NCBI GenBank assembly: GCA_964629345.1
Contig: CAZVSG010000059.1
Span: 1-13,497 of the forward strand
DNA length: 13,497 nucleotides
DNA from: UBA6115 sp964629345
GTDB lineage: Bacteria > Bacillota > Clostridia > Christensenellales > Aristaeellaceae
Direction of reading: 5' to 3'
A program made the position numbers and the translations under genes. Shown here piece after piece: positions 8,206 to 13,497 of the stretch. Numbering within the stretch: position 1 is the first letter of the stretch; every line of letters starts with the position of its first letter. The notes under the pieces were generated by a model. That model had not been told where the DNA came from and searched no databases. It saw only the letters and a list, made by a program, of their open reading frames with translations.

Positions 8206-8234
8206 AGTATACCATACGGGCCCGGCATGGGCAA
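8206..8234 (-). promoter_or_regulatory. Extended -10 sigma-A promoter for parE-parC
   Basis: On the minus strand there is TTGCCC (8234-8229, four of six), a 17-nt spacer ending in TGG, and TATACT (8211-8206, five of six). The TG two bases before the -10 hexamer makes an extended -10 element. The predicted start is near 8199, giving a leader of about 58 nt with a GC hairpin. It is divergent from the rpsO promoter, which begins only about 16 bp away. Confidence 0.65.
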
Positions 8235-8249
8235 GAAAGCGAATATCGG

Positions 8250-8278
8250 TTTACATTTCGTCCTATATATGATAAAGT
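8250..8278 (+). promoter_or_regulatory. Candidate sigma-A promoter for rpsO
   Basis: An AT-rich island in otherwise GC-rich DNA contains TTTACA (8250-8255, five of six), a 17-nt spacer, then TAAAGT (8273-8278, four of six). Nearby TATGAT and GATAAA are alternative -10 elements at poorer spacing, so the exact -10 is uncertain. Transcription would start near 8285, giving a leader of about 97 nt that contains the folded element described below. Confidence 0.45.
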
Positions 8279-8299
8279 TATCGATGCGGCTGAACCGCC

Positions 8300-8336
8300 G
8301 GCTCGGGTCTGCGATACTCCAGCGCGATGCTGAGCC
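8300..8336 (+). promoter_or_regulatory. Putative S15 autoregulatory three-way junction in the rpsO leader
   Basis: The leader RNA can fold as a closing helix GGCUC (8300-8304) / GAGCC (8332-8336) enclosing two hairpins: GGGU (8305-8308) / ACUC (8316-8319), with a G-U pair next to G-C pairs, and AGCG (8321-8324) / UGCU (8328-8331). Ribosomal protein S15 binds three-way junctions and G-U/G-C helix motifs in its rRNA site, and it represses its own mRNA through leader structures in several bacteria. That this leader does the same is an inference from hand folding. The ribosome binding site is 34 nt downstream. Confidence 0.4.
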
Positions 8337-8381
8337 TGCGGGGGTCAACGCGGCTGCCGCCCGCAATAGGAGGAGGAAACT

Positions 8382-8645
8382 ATGGACAAGGTCAAGAAAA
8401 CCCAGATCATGAACACGTTCGCCCGGCACGAGGGCGACACGGGGTCCCCGGAGGTCCAGATCGCGCTGCTGACTGAACGCATCAACCACCTGAACGAACA
8501 TCTGAAGATCAACAAGAAAGACCATCACAGCCGCAGAGGACTGCTGCTGATGGTCGGACAGCGCAGGGGCCTGCTGGATTATCTGATGCGGACCAACATC
8601 GAGCGATACCGCTCGCTGATCGCCGAACTGGATCTGCGTAAATAG
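8382..8645 (+). CDS. rpsO: 30S ribosomal protein uS15
   Basis: The 87-residue product matches uS15, a primary binder of the central domain of 16S rRNA that also forms bridge B4 to the large subunit; the usual length is 88-89. The family signature is complete: HEGDTGSPEVQIALLTERI (16-34), INHLNEHLK, KKDHHSRRGLLLMVGQRR (45-62) and the four-helix ending YLMRTNIERYRSLIAELDLRK. The ATG at 8382 is preceded by AGGAGGAGG with about 7 nt spacing. A strong terminator follows 11 nt after the stop. It sits upstream of pnp, as in Bacillus and Escherichia coli, and divergently from parE. Confidence 0.97.
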   Translation: MDKVKKTQIMNTFARHEGDTGSPEVQIALLTERINHLNEHLKINKKDHHSRRGLLLMVGQRRGLLDYLMRTNIERYRSLIAELDLRK

Positions 8646-8656
8646 GGAATTCAAGC

Positions 8657-8691
8657 GGCCGGAACGCGAGAAACGCAGTTTCGGCCTTTTT
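8657..8691 (+). terminator. Factor-independent terminator after rpsO
   Basis: GGCCGGAACGCG (8657-8668) pairs with CGC-A-GUUUCGGCC (8674-8686), giving a 12-bp stem with one G-U pair and a single bulged A, a 5-nt AGAAA loop, and five Us directly after. It is 11 nt past the rpsO stop codon. It would end most rpsO transcripts before pnp. Confidence 0.85.
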
Positions 8692-8708
8692 GATGGAAAG
8701 CGCGGCGG

Positions 8709-8741
8709 GGAAAGCCGGAGGAAGGCTTTCCTTTTGTTTTT
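8709..8741 (+). terminator. Second terminator-like hairpin between rpsO and pnp
   Basis: GGAAAGCC (8709-8716) and GGCUUUCC (8724-8731) form a perfect 8-bp stem with the loop GGAGGAA, followed by UUUUGUUUUU. It lies only 18 nt after the first terminator and just before the assembly gap. A second copy of GGAAAGC at 8695-8701 could compete for the same 3' arm, so it might be a conditional (attenuator-like) terminator; that part is inference. Confidence 0.75.
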
Positions 8742-8745
8742 CAAC

Positions 8746-8755
8746 NNNNNNNNNN
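8746..8755. other. Assembly gap (10 Ns)
   Basis: Ten consecutive unknown bases separate the rpsO terminators from the pnp leader. A round run of 10 is typically a scaffold placeholder, so the true distance, and any pnp promoter or leader structure, is not known from this sequence. Confidence 0.95.
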
Positions 8756-8777
8756 GGAGAAGGAGAGAAAAGAAAGA

Positions 8778-10949
8778 ATGGACCACAAGATCTACTCAAT
8801 GGAATTCGCGGGAAGGCAGCTGAGCTTTGAGTTTGGCAGGTATGCCGAACAGGCTGCAGGATCCGCCCTGGTTCGCTACGGTGACACCGCGGTGATCGTC
8901 AGCGCCACCGTATCCGATCAGCCCCGCGAAGGCGTTGATTTCTTCCCGCTGAGCGTCGACTATGAGGAAAAACTGTACTCTGTCGGGAAGATCCCCGGCG
9001 GCTTTATCAAGCGGGAGGGCAGGCCGACGGAGAAGGCCATCCTGACCTGCAGGCTGATCGACCGGCCCCTGCGCCCGCTGTTCAACAAAGGCATGCGCAA
9101 CGACGTGCAGGTGGTCGCCACCTCGCTGTCCGTGGACGTCAACAACCCGCCGGAGATCCCCGCGATGCTGGGCTCCTCCCTGGTGCTGGCGGTGAGCGAG
9201 ATCCCCTGGGCCGGCCCGACAGGCTCGGTGATGGTTGGCCGCGTGAACCGGCAGCTGATCCTCAACCCCAATGAACAGCAGCGCGCGCAGAGCGACCTGC
9301 ACCTGGTCGTGTCCGGCACCAAGGATGCCGTCATGATGGTGGAAGCCGGCGCGAACGAGCTGTCGGAGGAAGCGATGCTGGACGCGATCATGTTCGCGCA
9401 TGAGGCGATCAAGGAGCTGGTCGTCTTCCAGGAAGGGATCATCAGGGAGATCGGCAAGCCAAAGAAGGAGTTCCCGCTTGTTACCACCGGTGAAGACATC
9501 AGCCGGGCAGTGCGCGGATACGCGCTGGAAAAGGTGAAGTGGGTCTTCTCGACCTATGACCGTCAGGAGCGTCAGGCGCGCGAAGAGCAGGTGAAGGCGG
9601 AGGTCAAGGCGTATTTTGAGGAGATCTTCCCCGGCAGATCCAGCGAAGTCGGAGACACGCTGTATGATCTGAACAAGGAAGTGATGCGGCGGAAGATCCT
9701 TGACGAAGGCATCCGGCCCGACGGGCGCAAGGAAACGGAAGTCCGCAGGATCTGGTGCGAGGTCGGCATCCTTCCAAGGGCGCATGGGAGCGCCGTGTTC
9801 ACACGCGGGCAGACCCAGGCGCTGACCGTCACGACCCTGGGCTCGCTCCGCGACGCGCAGATGCTCGACGGCCTGTCCAATGAGGATTCCAAGCGCTATA
9901 TCCACCACTACAACATGCCGCCCTATGCCACCGGTGAAGCCGGCCGCATGCGTTCTCCCGGCAGGCGGGAAATCGGCCACGGAGCGCTGGCAGAGCGCGC
10001 GCTGGAGCCTGTCATCCCCTCTGAGGATGAGTTTCCCTACGCCCTCAGGCTGGTCAGCGAGATCCTGTCCAGCAACGGTTCCTCCTCCATGGCCTCTGTC
10101 TGCGGCAGCACCCTGTCGCTGATGGACGCGGGCGTCATGATCAAGGCGCCGGTCGCCGGCGTCGCCATGGGGCTGATCAAGGACGACGGTTCCTCCAAGG
10201 TGTCCGTGCTGACGGACATCCAGGGGCTTGAGGATTTCCTGGGCGATATGGACTTCAAGGTCGCAGGCACCATGAACGGCATCACAGCCATTCAGATGGA
10301 CATCAAGATCAAGGGCATCGACAAGGCCATCCTCAAGCGCGCGCTTGAGCAGGCGCTGGAAGGAAGGCTCCACATCCTGAAGATCATGCTGGAAACACTG
10401 GGCGAACCCAGGAAGCAGCTGAGCAGGTATGCGCCCAAGATCATCACCTTCTACATCAATCCGGACAAGATCCGCGAGGTCATCGGCCCGGGCGGCAAGA
10501 TGATCAACAAGATCATCGCCGATACCGGCGTCAAGATCGACATCGAAGACGACGGGCGCGTTGCCATCGCCACCCCCGATGAGGAAGCGGCGTCAAAAGC
10601 CAGGCGTATCATTGAAGGCATCGCAAAGGACGTCGAGGTCGGCGAAGTTTATGAGGGCAAGGTCGTCAGGATCCTGAGCACCATGGGCGCGTTCATCGAG
10701 CTGCTTCCGGGCAAGGACGGCCTGCTGCACATTTCAAAGCTGGCCAACGAGCGGGTGGAGAAAGTGGAGGACGTGCTCAGCATCGGCGACATGGTCGAGG
10801 TCAAGGTGACGGAGATCGATGCCCAGGGACGGGTGAACCTCATCCGGAACGACATGGAATACAAAGCCCGCACCTTCAGCCGGCCGGGACCGGATGACGG
10901 CGCCAGCCGCCCGCCGCGGCGCGACGGACGCCCGCCCAGGAGAGTCTGA
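8778..10949 (+). CDS. pnp: Polynucleotide phosphorylase (polyribonucleotide nucleotidyltransferase)
   Basis: This 723-residue enzyme degrades RNA 3'-5' by phosphorolysis, releasing nucleoside diphosphates, and can add tails in reverse; it works as a trimer, often with RNA helicase and RNase partners. Domain order is complete: a first RNase PH domain (about 8-145) with FIKREGRPTEKAILTCRLIDRPLRP, an alpha-helical linker (about 240-310), and a second, catalytic RNase PH domain (about 313-545) with D486, D492 and K494 in EDFLGDMDFK. A KH domain with GPGGKMI (570-576) and an S1 domain (about 622-690) follow, then a short basic, proline-rich tail ending RPPRRDGRPPRRV. The ATG at 8778 has AGGAG 12 nt upstream, longer than usual, in a purine-rich leader just after the N-run. 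GC content and codon use match its neighbours. Confidence 0.97.
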   Translation: MDHKIYSMEFAGRQLSFEFGRYAEQAAGSALVRYGDTAVIVSATVSDQPREGVDFFPLSVDYEEKLYSVGKIPGGFIKREGRPTEKAILTCRLIDRPLRPLFNKGMRNDVQVVATSLSVDVNNPPEIPAMLGSSLVLAVSEIPWAGPTGSVMVGRVNRQLILNPNEQQRAQSDLHLVVSGTKDAVMMVEAGANELSEEAMLDAIMFAHEAIKELVVFQEGIIREIGKPKKEFPLVTTGEDISRAVRGYALEKVKWVFSTYDRQERQAREEQVKAEVKAYFEEIFPGRSSEVGDTLYDLNKEVMRRKILDEGIRPDGRKETEVRRIWCEVGILPRAHGSAVFTRGQTQALTVTTLGSLRDAQMLDGLSNEDSKRYIHHYNMPPYATGEAGRMRSPGRREIGHGALAERALEPVIPSEDEFPYALRLVSEILSSNGSSSMASVCGSTLSLMDAGVMIKAPVAGVAMGLIKDDGSSKVSVLTDIQGLEDFLGDMDFKVAGTMNGITAIQMDIKIKGIDKAILKRALEQALEGRLHILKIMLETLGEPRKQLSRYAPKIITFYINPDKIREVIGPGGKMINKIIADTGVKIDIEDDGRVAIATPDEEAASKARRIIEGIAKDVEVGEVYEGKVVRILSTMGAFIELLPGKDGLLHISKLANERVEKVEDVLSIGDMVEVKVTEIDAQGRVNLIRNDMEYKARTFSRPGPDDGASRPPRRDGRPPRRV

Positions 10950-10987
10950 GGCTTCCTCAGCGCCCGGAAAGCCGGTTTCCTCCCGGG
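10946..10987 (+). other. Two hairpins at the 3' end of pnp
   Basis: CTGAGG-CTT-CCTCAG (10946-10960) is a perfect 6-bp hairpin that includes the pnp stop codon. It is followed by a bulged hairpin (10963-10987) built from GGAAA/TTTCC with an outer CCC/GGG. Neither has a U-tract. Such structure could protect the 3' end of the pnp mRNA; there is no direct evidence of function. Confidence 0.45.
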
Positions 10988-11010
10988 TTCCATATGAACG
11001 ACACACTGAC

Positions 11011-11046
11011 GCGGCTTGTCCTCCTGTTGCCGGACAAGCCGCATTT
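11011..11046 (+). terminator. Strong hairpin between pnp and mlpA, likely partial terminator
   Basis: GCGGCTTGTCC (11011-11021) and GGACAAGCCGC (11032-11042) form a perfect 11-bp stem with a 10-nt loop, followed by ATTTTG. The short U-tract suggests an incomplete terminator or a processing/stability structure. The mlpA ribosome binding site begins only 12 nt after the stem, so the hairpin could also influence its access. Confidence 0.55.
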
Positions 11047-11063
11047 TGCACAGAAGGAGCGAA

Positions 11064-12332
11064 ATGATCCAGACTCATACGCTGCCAAACGGTCTGAGGA
11101 TCGTGATGGAGCGTCTCCCATACCTGCGTTCAGCCTCATCAGGTATTTTCGTCAAGGCCGGCTCCATCCTGGAAGGTCCGGAGGAGACCGGGCTGTCCCA
11201 CTTCATCGAGCACATGGCCTTCAAGGGGACAAAGAACCGCAGCGTAAGGCAGCTTGCGGAAGAGATCGACATGATCGGCGGGAACGTCAACGCCGCGACC
11301 AGCAAAGTCTGCACCAGCTACTATGCGCGGACCACGGACCGGGACCTTCCGCAGGCCCTGAACCTGCTCGCAGATCTGGTGGTCCATCCAAACCCGGGCG
11401 AAGACGAGTTCAGCAAGGAGCAGGGGGTCATCCGGGAAGAGATCGCCATGGAAGCGGACTCTCCCGAGGACCTTGTGTTCAACCTGATCCATCAGGGCCT
11501 GTACGAGGGGCAGAGCCTGTCCCGGACCATTCTCGGGACCCAGGAAGCCATCCTCGGCTATGCCCTGGCTTCGCTTGAAACGTTCAGGAGCAGATTTTAT
11601 CAGCCCGCCAACGCCGTCCTGGCCGTGACCGGGAACTTTGATCCAAAAACACTGATCCGGCAGGCTGAAAAGGAGTTTGGGCCCTGGCAGGGGCAGACCA
11701 GGACAGAATTCCCCGCAAACACGCCGCGGCAGGGGGGAGACCCGCTGACGCTGGAGAAGGACATCGAGCAGACACACCTGTGCGTGGCTTTCAAGGGCCT
11801 GCCCAGCCTGCACAGGGACCGGCACGCGCTGATCGCGCTGTCCACCGCCTTTGGCGGCGGGGTGTCCTCCAGGCTGTTCCAGACGGTGCGTGAAGAGAAG
11901 GGACTGGTATACAACATCTACTGCGCGCCGTCTTTTTACCCGGACTGCGGGGACTTTACGATCTACGCGGCCTGCTCGTCCAGAAACCTTCACCAGGTCC
12001 TTGGGATCATCCGTCAGGAGACCGCGCGGATCGTGGCGGATGGACTTGATGAGAAGGAGTTCCTGCAGACCATCGCGCAGCTGAAGACCGGTTTTGTGCT
12101 GAGCATGGAAAGCGCTTACCAGCGCATGGCCAGCCTGGGCATCAATCTGCTGCTGCATGACAGGGTCATTCCGCCGCGGGAAACGCTGGCGCAGATGAAG
12201 CGCGTCAAACGGAAGGACGTGAACCGCGTGGCGGGGGAACTGCTTATGCAGGAGCCCAAAATCGCCGTCGTCGGCAAACGGGCCGCGAAGAACCTCAAAG
12301 GAAAGGAAAGGACCCCCGATGGACAGGCTTGA
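11064..12332 (+). CDS. mlpA: M16 family zinc metallopeptidase (MlpA/YmxG, processing-peptidase-like)
   Basis: The 422-residue protein belongs to the pitrilysin/mitochondrial-processing-peptidase family. The inverted zinc motif HxxEH is HFIEH (46-50: ligands H46 and H50, catalytic E49), and the third ligand is probably E126 in IREEIAME, 76 residues after H50 as usual for the family. The N-terminal half is the active M16 domain and the C-terminal half (about 190-400, including GGGVSSRLFQTVREEKGLVY) is the non-catalytic M16 domain. No signal peptide is seen, so it is likely cytoplasmic. The frame could begin at a TTG at 11016, but that lies inside the hairpin stem; the ATG at 11064 has AAGGAG 4 nt upstream and gives the typical THTLPNGLRIV start. 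The order pnp-mlpA resembles Bacillus, except that the intervening ylxY is absent. Confidence 0.9.
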   Translation: MIQTHTLPNGLRIVMERLPYLRSASSGIFVKAGSILEGPEETGLSHFIEHMAFKGTKNRSVRQLAEEIDMIGGNVNAATSKVCTSYYARTTDRDLPQALNLLADLVVHPNPGEDEFSKEQGVIREEIAMEADSPEDLVFNLIHQGLYEGQSLSRTILGTQEAILGYALASLETFRSRFYQPANAVLAVTGNFDPKTLIRQAEKEFGPWQGQTRTEFPANTPRQGGDPLTLEKDIEQTHLCVAFKGLPSLHRDRHALIALSTAFGGGVSSRLFQTVREEKGLVYNIYCAPSFYPDCGDFTIYAACSSRNLHQVLGIIRQETARIVADGLDEKEFLQTIAQLKTGFVLSMESAYQRMASLGINLLLHDRVIPPRETLAQMKRVKRKDVNRVAGELLMQEPKIAVVGKRAAKNLKGKERTPDGQA

Positions 12333-12711
12333 GGAGATGCTCGCGATCCAGAAAGCGCTCAACGACCGGATCAGGGGAAAACGCGGCCTGTCCGGCATCG
12401 ACAGGACAGTGTGGATACAGCGGTATACCCTTGCGATGCTCAGCGAAATGGCCGAACTGCTGGACGAGGTCAACTTCAAGTGGTGGAAGAACCCGAAGCC
12501 GGTCAACGAATCCGCGCTGAAAGAAGAGCTGGTCGATATCCTGCATTTCTTCCTGAGCATGTGCATCGCCGCGGGCATGGACGCAGAGGAGATCTACCGC
12601 ATCTATCTGGACAAAAACCGCGAGAACATCGCGCGTCAGGAGGGAATGAGCCGGAAGCCCGGCTATTCTGTTGAAACCGGTGAACTCGGCAGTCAGTTGA
12701 CAGATTCGTGA
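12319..12711 (+). CDS. dUTPase/MazG-like all-alpha NTP pyrophosphohydrolase
   Basis: The 130-residue protein resembles the small dimeric dUTPase/MazG group of all-alpha nucleoside triphosphate pyrophosphohydrolases, which hydrolyse (d)NTPs to NMP and pyrophosphate with magnesium and so keep dUTP or damaged nucleotides out of DNA. The metal motif ExxE is at E43/E46 (LSEMAELLDE) and ExxD at E70/D73 (KEELVDIL). The sequences FKWWKNPK (53-60) and HFFLSMCIAAGM (76-87), and the ending YLDKNRENIARQ, fit the dUTPase-like subgroup. Substrate cannot be fixed from sequence alone. The start overlaps the end of mlpA by 14 nt, with a GGAAAGGA ribosome binding site inside mlpA, so the two are co-transcribed and probably coupled. 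The last dozen residues look non-conserved. Confidence 0.78.
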   Translation: MDRLEEMLAIQKALNDRIRGKRGLSGIDRTVWIQRYTLAMLSEMAELLDEVNFKWWKNPKPVNESALKEELVDILHFFLSMCIAAGMDAEEIYRIYLDKNRENIARQEGMSRKPGYSVETGELGSQLTDS

Positions 12712-12724
12712 CAGTTTTATTGCG

Positions 12725-12748
12725 TACTGTTTCAAACTTGCAACAGTA
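12725..12748 (+). promoter_or_regulatory. 7-bp dyad overlapping the promoter of the secreted-protein gene
   Basis: TACTGTT (12725-12731) and AACAGTA (12742-12748) form a perfect inverted repeat with a 10-nt spacer, covering the candidate -35 element. No U-tract follows, so an operator is more likely than a terminator. The regulator is unknown. Confidence 0.4.
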
Positions 12749-12766
12749 GCGTCTCTGCTGTACTAT
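12738..12766 (+). promoter_or_regulatory. Candidate promoter for the downstream secreted protein
   Basis: TTGCAA (12738-12743, four of six), a 17-nt spacer and TACTAT (12761-12766, four of six) lie in an AT-richer gap. The predicted start near 12773 falls almost on the AAGGAGG ribosome binding site (12773-12779), leaving a very short leader, which lowers confidence in the exact position. A perfect TTGACA at 12697-12702 has no good -10 at suitable spacing. Confidence 0.4.
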
Positions 12767-12787
12767 ATCCTCAAGGAGGCAAAGCCG

Positions 12788-13497
12788 ATGCACAGACGCT
12801 TTCATTTATGCATGCTCCTCCTGCTGGCTGCGCTGATGTGCCCGGGAAGCCAGTCAGTCAGGGCGGAGGCGGAAATCGGATATATCCGTGAGGAAGCCGG
12901 CGAGTCCTACGTGCTGCTGCCTGTTCTGTCCAGGTTGGACAACACCTTTGTGCAGGACAGCGTCAACAGCCAGATCCGCAAGGCGATGGAACCGCATCTG
13001 AACACCCTGCTGCTGCTTTCGTCCGGCGTGCCCGGCAGCCTGAAGGCAGAAAGCAGCGCTGAGATCTTCCGATCAACTGACGGCCATCATCTGATGAGCG
13101 TCCTTTTTGACGTGAGGGGGCGGCAGCCTTCAGGCCGTAGCGGACAAAGCCATGTCCCCCTGATGTTTGACCTCGCGGACGGCCGGCGTATCAGCCATGA
13201 GGTCCTGTTTGACGGGGAATTCGAAGCGCTTGCCTTTATTGAGGAACTGACCCTGGACGAACTGGGCGGGGAACTTTCCAACTATTTGAGCGTGGAGGAT
13301 CTGCTGCCAATTCCTCTGGACAGGGTCCTGGTGCGAGGCACCGGCCTGAGTTTCTATTATCCTGACGGCAGCCTGACCTGGCTGTCCGGGAACAGCGCGT
13401 CGCTTCACTATCTCTATCATGAACTGGACAGCGTGCTCGACCTGAAGGAAGGTTCAGTGCTGTCCGGCATCGGGATCCCGCAGCTGCTTGACATTGA
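12788..13497 (+). CDS. Secreted protein, possibly DUF4163/DUF3298-like, 3' end outside window
   Basis: The frame opens at an ATG (12788) with AAGGAGG 8 nt upstream and stays open to the window edge, giving 236 residues. Residues 1-26 form a signal peptide: MHRRFH, then a leucine-rich core, with a likely cut after VRA (24-26) before EAE. Cys18 is not in a good lipobox (ALMC), so a lipoprotein is unlikely. The mature part has a conserved-looking beginning (YVLLPVLSRLDNTFVQDSVNSQI, 41-63), then FDLADGRRISHEVLF and LSFYYPDGSLTWLSG. That pattern recalls the DUF4163 plus DUF3298 extracellular domains seen in RsiV- and PdaC-type proteins, where the second half is a surface ligand- or lysozyme-sensing module. 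I do not recognise a specific gene; the family suggestion is inference from pattern and secretion. It appears to have its own promoter rather than belonging to the mlpA operon. Confidence 0.6.
   Translation, partial: MHRRFHLCMLLLLAALMCPGSQSVRAEAEIGYIREEAGESYVLLPVLSRLDNTFVQDSVNSQIRKAMEPHLNTLLLLSSGVPGSLKAESSAEIFRSTDGHHLMSVLFDVRGRQPSGRSGQSHVPLMFDLADGRRISHEVLFDGEFEALAFIEELTLDELGGELSNYLSVEDLLPIPLDRVLVRGTGLSFYYPDGSLTWLSGNSASLHYLYHELDSVLDLKEGSVLSGIGIPQLLDI

Noticed and set aside
8142..8786. N-terminal extension of the ParE frame through rpsO and the N-run
   Set aside because: The open frame passes through unknown bases and antisense to rpsO; the typical ParE/GyrB start and a good ribosome binding site fix the ATG at 8141.
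8796..10373. 525-codon open frame on the minus strand opposite pnp
   Set aside because: It is a mirror of the pnp coding frame caused by high third-position GC; the product is rich in His/Asp/Arg with no recognisable domain and no ribosome binding site, while pnp matches its family end to end.
10994..11578. 194-codon plus-strand frame starting in the pnp-mlpA gap
   Set aside because: Its start has no ribosome binding site and most of it is an out-of-frame read of mlpA with a repetitive Arg/Gly/Pro-rich product.
11139..12578. 479-codon open frame on the minus strand opposite mlpA and the dUTPase-like gene
   Set aside because: It crosses two real genes and their overlap, shows no domain, and has no credible start signal.
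12697..12725. Promoter using the perfect TTGACA at the end of the dUTPase-like gene
   Set aside because: No acceptable -10 hexamer lies 16-18 nt downstream; the best (TATTGC) is at 15 nt and weak.
12788..12865. Lipoprotein signal in the secreted protein (Cys18)
   Set aside because: The residue before the cysteine is Met and the preceding residues do not form a lipobox; a standard cut after VRA fits better.
1..13497. Mobile element, CRISPR array, toxin-antitoxin or defence system
   Set aside because: All genes are recognisable housekeeping families or a single secreted protein; no transposase, integrase, direct-repeat array or typical defence domains were seen.

Overview
This window looks like a stretch of housekeeping chromosome from a moderately GC-rich member of the Bacillota, most likely Clostridia. 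The evidence is the combination of a rplI-dnaB pair preceded by a YybS-type (DUF2232) gene, a YhaM-type exoribonuclease, the rpsO-pnp-mlpA order known from Bacillus, strong AGGAG-type ribosome binding sites in front of most genes, and sigma-A promoters. A run of exactly 10 Ns (8746-8755) shows that this is a draft scaffold, possibly metagenome-derived. No mobile element, CRISPR array, tRNA or rRNA is visible, and no gene-free stretch exceeds about 240 bp.

Minus-strand block (1-8141), in transcription order: parE (8141-6186) and parC (6177-3739), encoding a type IIA topoisomerase best read as topoisomerase IV; a YybS-like membrane protein (3648-2584); rplI (2570-2121); dnaB replicative helicase (2085-715); and yhaM, an OB-fold/HD 3'-5' exoribonuclease that runs off the left edge (728-1). 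Spacing is tight throughout, with 8, 13 and 35 nt gaps and one 14-nt overlap. The one larger gap (90 bp after parC) holds a near-consensus sigma-A promoter with 17-nt spacing, so the yybS-rplI-dnaB-yhaM part has its own start besides likely read-through from parEC. The cluster joins chromosome decatenation, fork unwinding, ribosome assembly and RNA turnover.

Divergent control region (8142-8381): an extended -10 promoter and an 8-bp GC hairpin leader serve parE. On the other strand an AT-rich promoter and a leader that can fold as a three-way junction, suggestive of S15 autoregulation, serve rpsO.

Plus-strand block (8382-13497): rpsO is followed by two factor-independent terminators, the assembly gap, pnp (polynucleotide phosphorylase), a structured intergenic region ending in an 11-bp perfect hairpin, mlpA (M16 zinc peptidase), a dUTPase/MazG-like NTP pyrophosphohydrolase overlapping mlpA by 14 nt, then a promoter/dyad region and a secreted protein of uncertain family (resembling DUF4163/DUF3298) that runs off the right edge.

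I do not see an evident new multi-gene system. The points most worth a second look are the putative S15 leader, the loss of gdpP from the yybS-rplI interval, the stacked rpsO-pnp terminators with a competing repeat, the dyad over the promoter of the secreted protein, and that protein itself.
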